Shown in pieces: positions 49,403 to 57,590 of a stretch of DNA of 64,000 nt. The notes beneath the pieces were generated by a model. That model saw nothing but the letters and a program-made list of their open reading frames with translations. It did no database searches and was not told the origin of the DNA. The stretch covers positions 89,829-153,828 of the forward strand of contig NZ_JAHWGP010000017.1 of assembly GCF_020873915.1 (NCBI RefSeq), read 5' to 3'. The stretch is from Streptomyces sp. DH5. Lineage in GTDB: Bacteria > Actinomycetota > Actinomycetes > Streptomycetales > Streptomycetaceae. A program made the translations under genes and the position numbers. How positions within the stretch are numbered: position 1 is the first letter of the stretch; every line of letters begins with the position of its first letter.

Positions 49403-50297
49403 CTGTCGTCGCCAGTTCCCTCAGTTCGCGCAGTGCGGCCTCCACCGCGGGGCGGGCGTGGCCGCCGCCGCGGGTGCAGGTCAGCAGCGCGCGGTGCGGG
49501 TTGCCCGCACAGGGCACCCGGACGACCGGCAGGTCCGGAGCCGGACGGGCCAGGCGCGGGATCAGGGCGACACCGAGTCCGTGAGCGACGAGATGGGCGA
49601 TCGCGTTCCAGTCGTGGGCGTGGTGGACGACGTCCGGGGCGAAACCGGCGGCCCCGCAGGCCGACATGACGTGCAGCCGGCAGGGGATCTCCGGCGCCGG
49701 CGCGATCCACGGCTCGTGTGCCGCCTCGGCGAGGTCGATCCGCCCGGCTCCGGCCAGCGGGTGACCGGCCGGGACCACCAGGTCGAACGGGTCGTCCAGC
49801 AGCGGCTGCCGGTCGAACCGGGCGTCGCTCGGTGGAGGATCGAGCGGCGTGGCCTCGACCACCGCCAGATCGGCGGCCCCTTCGAAGAGCAGGTCGAAAC
49901 TCTGGCCCACCCCCGCCTCGGCGATCCGCACCGACAGGCGCGGATGACGCTCGCGCAGCCGGGCGGCCATCGGCGCCAGCAGCACCGAGACGGCCACCGG
50001 GAACCCGGTCACGCGCAGCACACCCGCCGGGGCGTCGCGGCCGGCCCGCAGGTCCAGCTCCGCCTGGTCCCAGCGCGCCTGGATGGCGTCGGCGTGCGCC
50101 AGCAGGCTCTCGGCGGCCGGGGTGAGCCGTACTCCCCGTCCCTGCGGCTCCAGCAGGACCACGTCCAGGTCGCGCGCGAGCTGACGGATCTGCTGGGAGG
50201 CCGCCGACGGGGTGAAGTGCAGGGCCCGGGCCGCCGCGGTGACCGTGCCGTAGTGGGCGACCGCCCTGAGGACGTGCAGCCGGCGCAGATCAATCAT
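49392..50297 (-). CDS. LysR family transcriptional regulator
   Basis: A 301-residue LysR regulator. The winged HTH covers residues 1-60 (IDLRRLHVLRAVAHYGTVTA, AARALHFTPSAASQQIRQL). The effector-binding domain starts near residue 90 (VLRVTGFPVAVSVLLAPMAA). The start MIDLRRL at 50297 is chosen by family alignment; a GTG three codons earlier is possible. It is divergent from a small zinc-ribbon-like gene and a CoA-transferase gene, one of which may be its target. Confidence 0.9.
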   Translation of the reverse strand: MIDLRRLHVLRAVAHYGTVTAAARALHFTPSAASQQIRQLARDLDVVLLEPQGRGVRLTPAAESLLAHADAIQARWDQAELDLRAGRDAPAGVLRVTGFPVAVSVLLAPMAARLRERHPRLSVRIAEAGVGQSFDLLFEGAADLAVVEATPLDPPPSDARFDRQPLLDDPFDLVVPAGHPLAGAGRIDLAEAAHEPWIAPAPEIPCRLHVMSACGAAGFAPDVVHHAHDWNAIAHLVAHGLGVALIPRLARPAPDLPVVRVPCAGNPHRALLTCTRGGGHARPAVEAALRELRELATTAVA

Positions 50298-50421
50298 GTA
50301 GCCCACGCTTCACGGTGACGTGCAGAAAGTCAACCTGGACGTGTACGGATGGGCCGACGCACCCTTGCCGTGTCGCGACGACCGACATCGACCGAGGCAC
50401 ACGAGGAACCGAGGAGTCACC

Positions 50422-50658
50422 ATGACCAGCACCTCCGGCACCACGGGGACGACCGCCACCCGCTGCCCGTACTGCGGGTGGCCGGACGACGCCGAGCCGT
50501 TCCAGGTGGTCTCCCGCCACGGCACCGCGAGGGGCCGCACGGTGTGGACCCGCTGCGGCTGCGGCTCCCTCCAGGTACGCGCGGTCGACGAACGGGGCGC
50601 CCGCGTCGTGTCCCGCAGCCGGCCCGTCGGCGCCCCGCCCGGCCGGACCGGCCGGTGA
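50422..50658 (+). CDS. Small zinc-ribbon-like hypothetical protein
   Basis: A 78-residue protein with a Thr/Ser-rich start, then TRCPYCGWPDDAEPFQVVSR and VWTRCGCGSLQVRAV. The two cysteine pairs, CPYC and CGC, are spaced like a zinc ribbon. No named family was recognised. ATG 50422 follows GAGGAG. It precedes the CoA-transferase gene by 85 bases on the same strand and could be co-transcribed. Confidence 0.7.
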   Translation: MTSTSGTTGTTATRCPYCGWPDDAEPFQVVSRHGTARGRTVWTRCGCGSLQVRAVDERGARVVSRSRPVGAPPGRTGR

Positions 50659-50743
50659 ACGGACCGGACGGCCGTTGACAGGCGGCGACCCCGGCCGTAC
50701 TAATCGTCGGACGGCGTTCCGGGACCGGCAGAGAGGTGTGGAC

Positions 50744-51928
50744 GTGCGGGGACTCCCCCTGTCCGGGGTGACGGTGGTCAGCGTGGAGCAGGCGGTGGCG
50801 GCGCCCTACGCCACCCGTCAGCTCGCCGATCTCGGCGCCCGCGTGATCAAGGTGGAGCGGCCGGGCGAGGGCGACTTCGCCCGGCGCTACGACACCACCG
50901 TCCACGGCCATTCCAGCTACTTCGTGTGGATCAACCGCTCCAAGGAGTCCCTCACCCTCGACCTGAAGGACCCGCGGGGCCGCGCGATCCTGCACCGGCT
51001 GCTCGCGGACGCCGACGTGTTCGTCCAGAACCTCGCACCGGGCGCCGCCGGCCGGCTCGGCCTCGGGACCGGGGAACTCACCCGCCGCCACCCCCGGCTG
51101 ATCCCCTGCACGATCTCCGGTTACGGCACGAGCGGCCCGTGGGCGGACCGCAAGGCCTACGACCTGCTGATGCAGTGCCAGACGGGCCTGGTGTCGCTGA
51201 CCGGCACGCCGGAGGAGACCGCCCGCACCGGGATCTCCGTCGCCGACATCGCCGCCGGGATGTACGCGTACAGCGGTGTGCTGACAGCCCTGTACACCCG
51301 TGCCACCAGCGGCACGGTCCACCCGGTGGAGGTGTCCCTGTTCGAGGCACTGGCCGAGTGGATGGGCCAGCCCGCCTACTACACGCGCTACGGCGGCAGC
51401 CAGCCCCCGCGTCTGGGCACCCAGCACGCCACGATCGCCCCCTACGGGACCTACCGGGCGGCCGACGGCCGCGAGGTGCTGTTCTCCGTCCAGAACGAGC
51501 GCGAGTGGACGGCCCTGTGCACCCGGTTCCTCGGCCGGCCGGAGCTGACCGACGATCCGCGGTTCGCGACCGGCTCCGACCGCGTGGCGCACCGGGAGGA
51601 GCTGAACGCGGTCATCGCGGAACGGTTCGCCCGTGACGACGCGGAGGAACTGCTGAAGGAACTCGAGTCGATCGGCATCGCCTGCGCCGGGGTCAACGAC
51701 ATCGCCGCCTTCCTCGACCATCCGGTGCTCACCGCCCGCGGCCGCCGGCGCGAGGTGGCGGTGCCGGGCGCGACGGTGGAGGCACTGCTCCCGCCGGCCG
51801 ACCTCGCGGGCGTGCCCGCACGCATGGACCCGGTGCCCGCCGTGGGCGAGCACACGGACGCCATCCTGACGGAACTGGGCCACGGCCCAGAGGAGATCGA
51901 GGCCCTGCGCGCGGACGCCGTCCTCTGA
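50744..51928 (+). CDS. CaiB/BaiF family CoA-transferase
   Basis: A 394-residue class III CoA-transferase that moves CoA between carboxylic acids. Motifs are LSGVTVVSVEQAVAAPYATRQLADLGARVIKVERP (N-terminal), GDFARRYD, FVWINRSKESLTLDLKDPRG with the catalytic-Asp region nearby, and ISGYGTSGPWADRKAYDLLMQ. The rest is the CaiB clamp domain. The acid substrates (for example mesaconate, citramalate or carnitine types) cannot be chosen from sequence. GTG 50744 follows GAGAGG at seven bases. It is divergent, across a small gene, from LysR. Confidence 0.9.
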   Translation: MRGLPLSGVTVVSVEQAVAAPYATRQLADLGARVIKVERPGEGDFARRYDTTVHGHSSYFVWINRSKESLTLDLKDPRGRAILHRLLADADVFVQNLAPGAAGRLGLGTGELTRRHPRLIPCTISGYGTSGPWADRKAYDLLMQCQTGLVSLTGTPEETARTGISVADIAAGMYAYSGVLTALYTRATSGTVHPVEVSLFEALAEWMGQPAYYTRYGGSQPPRLGTQHATIAPYGTYRAADGREVLFSVQNEREWTALCTRFLGRPELTDDPRFATGSDRVAHREELNAVIAERFARDDAEELLKELESIGIACAGVNDIAAFLDHPVLTARGRRREVAVPGATVEALLPPADLAGVPARMDPVPAVGEHTDAILTELGHGPEEIEALRADAVL

Positions 51929-51943
51929 GACCGATCCGGGCGG

Positions 51944-52591
51944 CTACGCCCGCCCGGCGCGCAGCACCCTCAGGACGTCCTCGTCGGTCAGCTGGCCGAA
52001 CTCGTCGTACCACTGCCCCACGGCCATGAACGCGGCGGGCTGGTGCAGGCACACCACCTCGTCGGCCTCGGCACGCATCAGCGCCACGCCCTGCGGCGAT
52101 CCGACCGGGGTGGCCAGCACCAGACGGCCGGGGTCCCCGGTGCGCAAGGAGCGCAGCGCGGCCCGGGCGGTGGAACCGGTCGCCAGCCCGTCGTCGACGA
52201 CGATCACGGTCCTTCCGCGCACGCCGGGGGCGGGCCGGCCCTCACGGTAGAGCCGCTCCCGGCGGCGCAGCTCGAGGCGCTCGCGGGCGACGACGGGCGC
52301 GAGGTCGGACTCGTTCAGGCCCAGCCCGCGCAGGGCGTCGTCGTCGAACACCGGGACGCCGTCACCGGCCATCGCACCGACCCCGAACTCCTCGTGGAAC
52401 GGGGCGCCGACCTTCCGTACGACGAGGACGTCGAGCGGCGCGCCGAGCGCCTCCGCGACCTCGGCGGCCACGGCGACACCGCCCCGGGGCAGGGCCAGCA
52501 CGACGGGGTCGGGCAGGGCTCCCTCGTCCCGCCTCTCCCGCAGCCGTGCGGCCAGCTCCCGGCCGGCCTCCCGGCGATCACGGAACCGCAT
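51944..52591 (-). CDS. Phosphoribosyltransferase family protein
   Basis: A 215-residue type I PRTase-fold protein. RFRDRREAGRELAARLRERR is the typical start, LPRGGVAVAAEVAEALGAPLDVLVVRKVG the pyrophosphate-binding part, and GRTVIVVDDGLATGSTARAAL the PRPP loop with its acidic pair. The C-terminal VCLHQPAAFMAVGQWYDEFGQLTDEDV matches a large group of dienelactone-hydrolase-linked PRTases. The base or substrate is unknown. ATG 52591 has a weak ribosome site. It converges on the CoA-transferase and is divergent from the archease gene. Confidence 0.88.
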   Translation of the reverse strand: MRFRDRREAGRELAARLRERRDEGALPDPVVLALPRGGVAVAAEVAEALGAPLDVLVVRKVGAPFHEEFGVGAMAGDGVPVFDDDALRGLGLNESDLAPVVARERLELRRRERLYREGRPAPGVRGRTVIVVDDGLATGSTARAALRSLRTGDPGRLVLATPVGSPQGVALMRAEADEVVCLHQPAAFMAVGQWYDEFGQLTDEDVLRVLRAGRA

Positions 52592-52670
52592 GGCTGCCGC
52601 GTACCCGTTTCCGGGCAGCCGACGCACCACCGCCTTGCATGGGCTCGTGAGCACCGGGCAGTCGTGGGGC

Positions 52671-53126
52671 ATGGTCGGTGACACGGGCGGCTACGGGCAG
52701 GAGGGCCGACCGGACGGGAGCGGGCACCGTGCGGTGGCTCAGGAGGACGAGGTCCGCATCGAGGCGTGGGCGTCGAGCCGGGAGAACTGCCTGGCGGAGG
52801 CGGTGACGGCGATGGTGGAGTGCTTCGCCGACGTCTCCGGGGTCAGACCGACCGGCGCGGACCGCATCCGGCTCGAGGCGGCCAGCGACGACGATCTCCT
52901 CGCCGCGCTGCTGGACGAGATCCTGTACCGGCTGGACGAGTACGGGCAGGTACCGGTCGATGTGGAGGCGGACACGGCGGAAGGCGGTCTCGACGTACGC
53001 CTGGCGGTCGCCGCCCTGACGGACGTGCGCCGCACCGGAGCGGCCCCGTCCACGGTGTCGTGGCAGGACCTCCACATCGGCCCGGGCCCGTACGGCTGGA
53101 CCTGCGCCCTCACCATCGACACCTGA
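52671..53126 (+). CDS. Archease-like protein
   Basis: A 151-residue protein with the archease fold (RtcB RNA-ligase cofactor family): VRIEAWASSRENCLAEAVTAMVECFADVSG, a central DLLAALLDEILYRLDEYGQVPVDVEA, and C-terminal SWQDLHIGPGPYGWTCALTID. The usual HTAD metal-site motif before the first strand is replaced by AQEDE, so an activating role is doubtful. ATG 52671 is used because family similarity includes its N-terminal tail (GHRAV). No rtcB gene is in the window. It is divergent from the PRTase gene. Confidence 0.75.
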   Translation: MVGDTGGYGQEGRPDGSGHRAVAQEDEVRIEAWASSRENCLAEAVTAMVECFADVSGVRPTGADRIRLEAASDDDLLAALLDEILYRLDEYGQVPVDVEADTAEGGLDVRLAVAALTDVRRTGAAPSTVSWQDLHIGPGPYGWTCALTIDT

Positions 53127-53498
53127 CGCCGCCCCGCCACTCCGCCCCCTCCTCCTGTGACTTCCAGCCCCACCGGCCCCCGCCCCTCACCCCGTCAACC
53201 CCTCCGGCCTGTGACCACCGGCCCCGCCGGCCCGCCATGCCAATGCCTCCGGCCCCTGCTTCCAGCCCCTCCGGCGCTTGAGGAGCGGGGGTCCGGGGGC
53301 AGAGCCCCCGGGACGGGACGGGAAGGGGCGGCGGGGGCGAAACACCACCCGTTCGGCAAGGACCGCCGACGCGATACCGCATGGCCGAACGCGGACACCC
53401 CCCGACGGCCTGGTCCCCCCACCACGCCAGGGGCGGGAGGCACCGGAGGGGCGGACGACCCACTGGGCCGGTGTCCCCAGGACCGGGCGGCGTGGGGG
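53127..53498. other. Intergenic region with a Streptomyces intergenic repeat
   Basis: About 370 bases without a gene. The middle holds the palindromic repeat at 53263-53342, and the part before it repeats the short phrase CCCCTCCGGC or close variants three times. The rest shows no motif. Confidence 0.55.
53263..53342. repeat. Streptomyces-type intergenic palindromic repeat
   Basis: The sequence contains CCCCTCCGGCGCTTGAGGAG, a perfect hairpin CCGGGGGC-AGA-GCCCCCGG at 53293-53311, and the trailing GGGACGGGAAGGGGCGGCGG then GGGCGAAA. This layout (CCGGCG-TTGAGGA phrase, G5/C5 hairpin, GGGACGGG-AAGGGGCGG tail) is a familiar repeat between genes in many Streptomyces. It may act as a terminator for the archease gene. 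Confidence 0.65.
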
Positions 53499-54035
53499 TC
53501 AGTTCCACAGTTCGTCACCGGCGCACACCCGCGCCCCCATGTTGCGTTCCATCATCCGCAGCGCGGCGTCCGCCAGATCGGCGTGGATGTGGGCGACGGC
53601 GTCCCGGGGGACGATCACGTCGAGGTGCCGGATGTGCGCGTCGAGCGCCGAGTACATGACGCACTGCTCCGTCACCTGGCCGCAGAGCACGAGCCGGTCG
53701 ATGCCCTGCTGGTTGAGCAGATAGCCCAGCGGGGTCTCGAAGAAGATCGAGTGCCGGGCCTTGACCACGAAGAGGGAGGAGTCGTCCGGCCGCAACGGCT
53801 CCACGAGCTGCGCGTGCGGTCCCGACAGGGCCTTGTCGAGCAGCTCGCCGTGGTGGGAGCGCCACTCGCCGAAGTTGTCGTTGACGTAGATCACCGGCAC
53901 GTCCTGCTGCCGTGCTCGTTCCAGCAGGCCGGAGACGACCGGTACGACCGACTCGGCGGACGGGAGCAGCTGCTCGGCGTCCGGATGGTCGTAGGTGTTG
54001 ATCATGTCGATGACGATCAGCGCGGTCTTGCCCAT
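53499..54035 (-). CDS. Cysteine hydrolase, isochorismatase-like
   Basis: A 178-residue isochorismatase-fold hydrolase. The catalytic triad is visible: Asp in ALIVIDMINTYDHP, Lys in LFVVKARHSIFFETPL and Cys in LVLCGQVTEQCVMYSALDA. Family members hydrolyse isochorismate, nicotinamide or related amides. The start MGKTALIVIDM at 54035 matches relatives; an ATG 12 codons earlier at 54071 has a GGAAGGA directly before it and cannot be excluded. It is divergent from the PPOX gene. Confidence 0.88.
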   Translation of the reverse strand: MGKTALIVIDMINTYDHPDAEQLLPSAESVVPVVSGLLERARQQDVPVIYVNDNFGEWRSHHGELLDKALSGPHAQLVEPLRPDDSSLFVVKARHSIFFETPLGYLLNQQGIDRLVLCGQVTEQCVMYSALDAHIRHLDVIVPRDAVAHIHADLADAALRMMERNMGARVCAGDELWN

Positions 54036-54141
54036 GCGATCAGGGTTCCACCGCGAGAGCGAGTCGAACATGTTCCTTCCGCACCGAGCGGGCGGGAGGG
54101 CCCTTCATCAGGGCCGTCCGGCCCTATTCGCGCCGCGTGGT

Positions 54142-54576
54142 ATGGCCGACGATGAAGAAATGATCCACACCGATGGCTTCCGCCTGCTCGACCGGCAGGA
54201 GTGCCTGCGCCTGCTGGCCAAGGCGCCGGTCGGTCGCGTCGTCTACACCCGGCAGGCACTGCCTGCGGTCCTGCCCCTCAACTTCTCCCTGGACACGGAC
54301 TCCTCCGTGGTGCTGTGCACCTCCGCCGCCTCCGAACTGGTGCGGGCGGTCGACGGGGTGGTGGTCGCCTTCGAGGCCGACGACTTCCAGGCCGAGCGCC
54401 GGGCCGGCTGGAGCGTGGTGGTCACGGGGCAGGCCTCCGTGGTCACCGACCCGGCCGAGCACGAACGTCTGCTGCGGACCGGCCCGCGGTCCTGGATGCC
54501 CATGCACGACGGCGTGTTCGTCCGTATCGAGGCCGAGATGGTGACGGGCCGCGAACTCACGGGCGTACTCGGCTGA
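54142..54576 (+). CDS. Pyridoxamine 5'-phosphate oxidase family protein (PPOX, FMN/F420-binding fold)
   Basis: A 144-residue split beta-barrel protein. LLAKAPVGRVVYTRQALPAVLPLNFSLD and SVVLCTSAASELVRAVDGVVVAFEAD are the nucleotide-binding strands; GWSVVVTGQASVVTDPAEHERL is the common second half. This matches Streptomyces PPOX-like proteins found by dormancy or universal-stress genes. Cofactor and substrate are unknown. ATG 54142 (MADDEEM) is used; ATG 54160 (MIHTDGF) is also possible. Confidence 0.85.
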   Translation: MADDEEMIHTDGFRLLDRQECLRLLAKAPVGRVVYTRQALPAVLPLNFSLDTDSSVVLCTSAASELVRAVDGVVVAFEADDFQAERRAGWSVVVTGQASVVTDPAEHERLLRTGPRSWMPMHDGVFVRIEAEMVTGRELTGVLG

Positions 54577-54654
54577 GGCGTCCCGTTCCCACCCCCTCAC
54601 GGTTGTCCGGGGGTGCCCCGACGGGGTGTCACGGCCGTGCCGTACGGTACGGCC

Positions 54655-55125
54655 GTGACCGCCTTCAGCCCTGAGAACACCCCCGGCCGCCACGGCCCTT
54701 CCGCCACCGTCGAGGCCGAGCCCCGGGAGGTGGGCCGGGTGCGCACCGAGTACTCGCCCGCGCACGACGGTGACCCCGATCCCGGGGAGATCGTCTGGAC
54801 CTGGGTGCCCTACGAGGAGAACGACGGCCGGGGCAAGGACCGTCCGGTGCTCGTCGTCGCCCGGGAGGCGGGCGGGACGGTGCTCGCCGTGCAGTTGTCC
54901 AGCAAGGGTCCCTCCGCGGGGCGGGCGGACGGGGGAAGAGGTGACCGGGACCGGGTGCCGATCGGCAGCGGACCCTGGGACCGCTCGGGCCGCGACTCGT
55001 GGGTGGCCGTGGACCGGGTGCTGCGGCTGCACGAGGACGGCATGCGCCGCGAGGCGTGCGCCCTGGACCGGATGCGTTTCGACCTCGTACGTCAGCGACT
55101 GCGGGAGCGGTACGGCTGGAGCTGA
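54655..55125 (+). CDS. PemK/MazF-like toxin family protein
   Basis: A 156-residue protein whose core matches the MazF/PemK beta-barrel: GEIVWTWVPYEENDGRGKDRPVLVVAREAGGTVLAVQLSSKG, then a DSWVAVDRVLRLHEDGM strand and a C-terminal RQRLRERYGW helix. MazF toxins cut mRNA. There is no upstream antitoxin gene, and a 40-residue N-terminal extension is present, so it may be a domesticated paralogue. GTG 54655 has no ribosome site and a GTACGGTAC palindrome lies directly upstream. Its 3' end overlaps the PARG-like gene by 34 bases. Confidence 0.75.
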   Translation: MTAFSPENTPGRHGPSATVEAEPREVGRVRTEYSPAHDGDPDPGEIVWTWVPYEENDGRGKDRPVLVVAREAGGTVLAVQLSSKGPSAGRADGGRGDRDRVPIGSGPWDRSGRDSWVAVDRVLRLHEDGMRREACALDRMRFDLVRQRLRERYGWS

Positions 55126-55967
55126 TCCCCGGAGCTGGTCCCCGCCTGCCCGGACAGCAGGTCCGCGAGCGTCCGCTCGAACGCGGCGTGGACCGAGCCG
55201 TCCCCGGTGCGGTCCAGGATCGCGAAGGTCACGTGCTCGAAGGCCCCGGCGAACCGGCCGCCCGGCGCGAGATGGGTCCGGAAGGCCGCCGCGACCCGCA
55301 CCGGGTCGTTGCGGAACACCCCGCAGCCCCAGGCCCCCAGCACCAGCCGCCGGTAGCCGTGGACGGCGGCGGTCTCCAGCACCCGTCCGGCCCGCGCCGT
55401 CAGGGCCCGCGGGATCTCGCCCGCCCGCTCCGGCTCCGTGCGCAGGACGACGCCCGCGTTGGGCGCGGGCGAGGTGAGGAACCCGGCCGTGAACGGCACG
55501 TCCAGCAGACGGCCCCGGTCGTCGCGGAAGACGGGCACGGCCGGTGAGTGGATCACCCGGTCCGTGTAGAACGGGTCGCGGTGGGCACGGTGGTGGTCGT
55601 AGTAGCCGGGGGCCCGCAGCAGGCAGGTGTACAGCGCGGACGCCCGGCACAGTGCCTCCTCCTGGGCCTGCGCCCCGTTGAGGTAGCCCCCGCCGGGATT
55701 GCGGGCGGAGGCGAAGTTGAGCACGGCCGTCGCGCCGGCGAGCCGGCGGGCGGCCTCGAAGCTGCTCTCACCGGTGACCTCGAACCGGGTCCGGGCCGGC
55801 CGGAACGCCGGGACCGGAACCGGCTCCGGCCCGTACACCCGCGTGCCGTCCCGTGCCGCGTCGATCTCCGCCGCCAGGGACACCTCGTGCCCGCCGGGCG
55901 CGCGATAGCCACCGGCCTCGACGATCCGCTCGGTCTCCCGGGCGATCTCCCGCAGACGCGCGCTCAC
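55092..55967 (-). CDS. TIGR02452 family protein (PARG-like macrodomain)
   Basis: A 291-residue protein of the bacterial PARG/TIGR02452 family, macrodomain-fold hydrolases that remove or process ADP-ribose. NFASARNPGGGYLNGAQAQEEALCRASALY carries the GGG and the Gln-Glu-Glu catalytic signature of PARG. RRLVLGAWGCGVFRNDP is the second ligand loop. The N-terminal tail VSARLREIARETERIVEAGGY matches the family. GTG 55967 follows GGGGGTGG. Its last 11 codons overlap the end of the MazF-like gene on the other strand. Confidence 0.9.
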   Translation of the reverse strand: MSARLREIARETERIVEAGGYRAPGGHEVSLAAEIDAARDGTRVYGPEPVPVPAFRPARTRFEVTGESSFEAARRLAGATAVLNFASARNPGGGYLNGAQAQEEALCRASALYTCLLRAPGYYDHHRAHRDPFYTDRVIHSPAVPVFRDDRGRLLDVPFTAGFLTSPAPNAGVVLRTEPERAGEIPRALTARAGRVLETAAVHGYRRLVLGAWGCGVFRNDPVRVAAAFRTHLAPGGRFAGAFEHVTFAILDRTGDGSVHAAFERTLADLLSGQAGTSSGDQLQPYRSRSR

Positions 55968-56267
55968 GGCGCCACCCCCGTAGCCGCCGTGACCGCGCAC
56001 CGCGTGATCTCCCCCGTCGTGCTCATGCACGCATCCTGAGCGATGCTGGGGAGGCGACGCAACGGAGTTTCCCCGCGCCGCGAGGGCCCGTGCGCGGGCG
56101 CGGAAGCCCGTTGCGAGCGGGCCGGACGAAAGGACGACCGAACCGGTGCGCCCGCCAGGCGCCCTTGTGCCCGGCGGCGCGAAGGTTTTGGGTGGACGGG
56201 TTGATGCCGGCCGGGGCCACCGACATCCGGGCCGGCGACATGGTGGAATCTCAGGAGGATCCCCCAC
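55968..56267. other. Leader region between the PARG-like gene and egtA
   Basis: These 300 bases hold no gene. They must carry the divergent promoters of the PARG-like gene and the ergothioneine operon, but no clear -35/-10 pair, SigR site or operator palindrome was found. The right end has the strong ribosome site CAGGAGGAT of egtA. Confidence 0.45.
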
Positions 56268-57590
56268 ATGTCCGATGCGGAAGGTGGCTGCGCGCAGCCA
56301 CGAACCACCGTCACCGAAGCCGAGGTGGACGCCCTGGTGCGGGGCATCTGCTTCAAGACCGGACCGCCGCGCCGCCTCGGTGTCGAGGTGGAATGGCTCG
56401 TCCAGGAACTGCGGGACCCACGGCTCCCCTTGTCCTCCGCACGCCTCGAAGCGGCCTACGCCGCGCTGCGGAGCGTGCCCTTGAAGTCGGCGCTCACCGT
56501 CGAACCCGGCGGCCAGCTGGAGCTGAGCTCGCCGCCCGCCGGTTCCCTGATGGAGTGCGTCGGTACCGTCTCCGCCGACCTCGACGCCGTCCGCGCCGTG
56601 CTGCGCCGGGACGGTCTGGTCCTCGCCGGTCTCGGCCACGCCCCGTGGCGGACGCCCGGCCGTTTCCTGCGCGAGGCGCGCTACGACGCCATGGAGGCCT
56701 GCCTCGACCGCGGCGGCCCCGCGGGCCGCGCCATGATGCGTGCCTCCGCCTCCGTACAGGTGTGCCTGGACGCCGGGTACGAGGAGCCGGGGCCCCTCGG
56801 CCACGTACGGCGCTGGTGGCTCGCGCACCAGCTGGGCGCGGTCCTGGTCGCCGTGTTCGCCAACTCGCCCCTGGCCGAGGGCCGTCCGACCGGCTGGCTG
56901 TCCACGCGGCAGCTGCGCTGGGACCAGATCGGCACCGGCCGGGCGGGCGGCCCCGTCCTGGACGCCGACCCGCGCGCTGCGTGGGCCCGGCACGTCCTGG
57001 ACTCCCCCGTCATGTGCGTACGGGACGACGGCGGCCCGTGGCCGGTGCCGCGGGAGCTGACCTTCCGCGAATGGATCAGGTCCGGCACGCCGAGGCGCCC
57101 CACCCGGGAGGACCTCGACTACCACGCGACCACCCTGTTCCCGCCGGTCAGGCCGCGCGGGCACCTGGAGCTGCGCATGATCGACGCGCAACCCGGCGAC
57201 GACGGCTGGATCGTGCCGCTGGCGGTGACGGCGGCGCTGTTCGAGGACCCGGAGGCGGCCGAGACCGCCTACCGTGCGGTGAAACCGCTGGCCGAGCGGG
57301 CGCGCGGAGTACCCGCGCCGCACAACGCGCTGTGGCGGGACGCCGCCCGCGTGGGACTGGCCGATCCGGAGCTGCGGGAGGTGGCCGCCGGCTGCTTCGC
57401 GGCGGCGCTGCGCGCCCTCCCCCGGATCGGCGCCACCGCGGGTGTCGTCGACGCGGTGGAGGCGTACCGGGACCGCTACGTCGCCCGCGGCCGCTGCCCC
57501 GCCGACGACCTCCTCGACGGCCTGCGCGCCACGCCCGGCCGCCACCCGCGTCACGGCTCCCCTCCACACGGGAAGGACATCCCCTCATGA
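56268..57590 (+). CDS. egtA: Glutamate-cysteine ligase EgtA (ergothioneine biosynthesis)
   Basis: A 440-residue ATP-dependent ligase of the GCS2 family that makes gamma-glutamylcysteine for ergothioneine. The signature RRLGVEVEWLVQEL (residues about 36-49) and SALTVEPGGQLELSSPPAGSL form the glutamate and metal site; GHLELRMIDAQPGDDGW is a late conserved motif. ATG 56268 follows CAGGAGGATCCC. The stop overlaps the egtB start by four bases. First gene of egtABCD. Confidence 0.93.
   Translation: MSDAEGGCAQPRTTVTEAEVDALVRGICFKTGPPRRLGVEVEWLVQELRDPRLPLSSARLEAAYAALRSVPLKSALTVEPGGQLELSSPPAGSLMECVGTVSADLDAVRAVLRRDGLVLAGLGHAPWRTPGRFLREARYDAMEACLDRGGPAGRAMMRASASVQVCLDAGYEEPGPLGHVRRWWLAHQLGAVLVAVFANSPLAEGRPTGWLSTRQLRWDQIGTGRAGGPVLDADPRAAWARHVLDSPVMCVRDDGGPWPVPRELTFREWIRSGTPRRPTREDLDYHATTLFPPVRPRGHLELRMIDAQPGDDGWIVPLAVTAALFEDPEAAETAYRAVKPLAERARGVPAPHNALWRDAARVGLADPELREVAAGCFAAALRALPRIGATAGVVDAVEAYRDRYVARGRCPADDLLDGLRATPGRHPRHGSPPHGKDIPS

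Noticed and set aside
53185-53342. Possible insertion-sequence end or attachment site
   Set aside because: There is no transposase or integrase and no target duplication; the sequence fits a common Streptomyces intergenic repeat.
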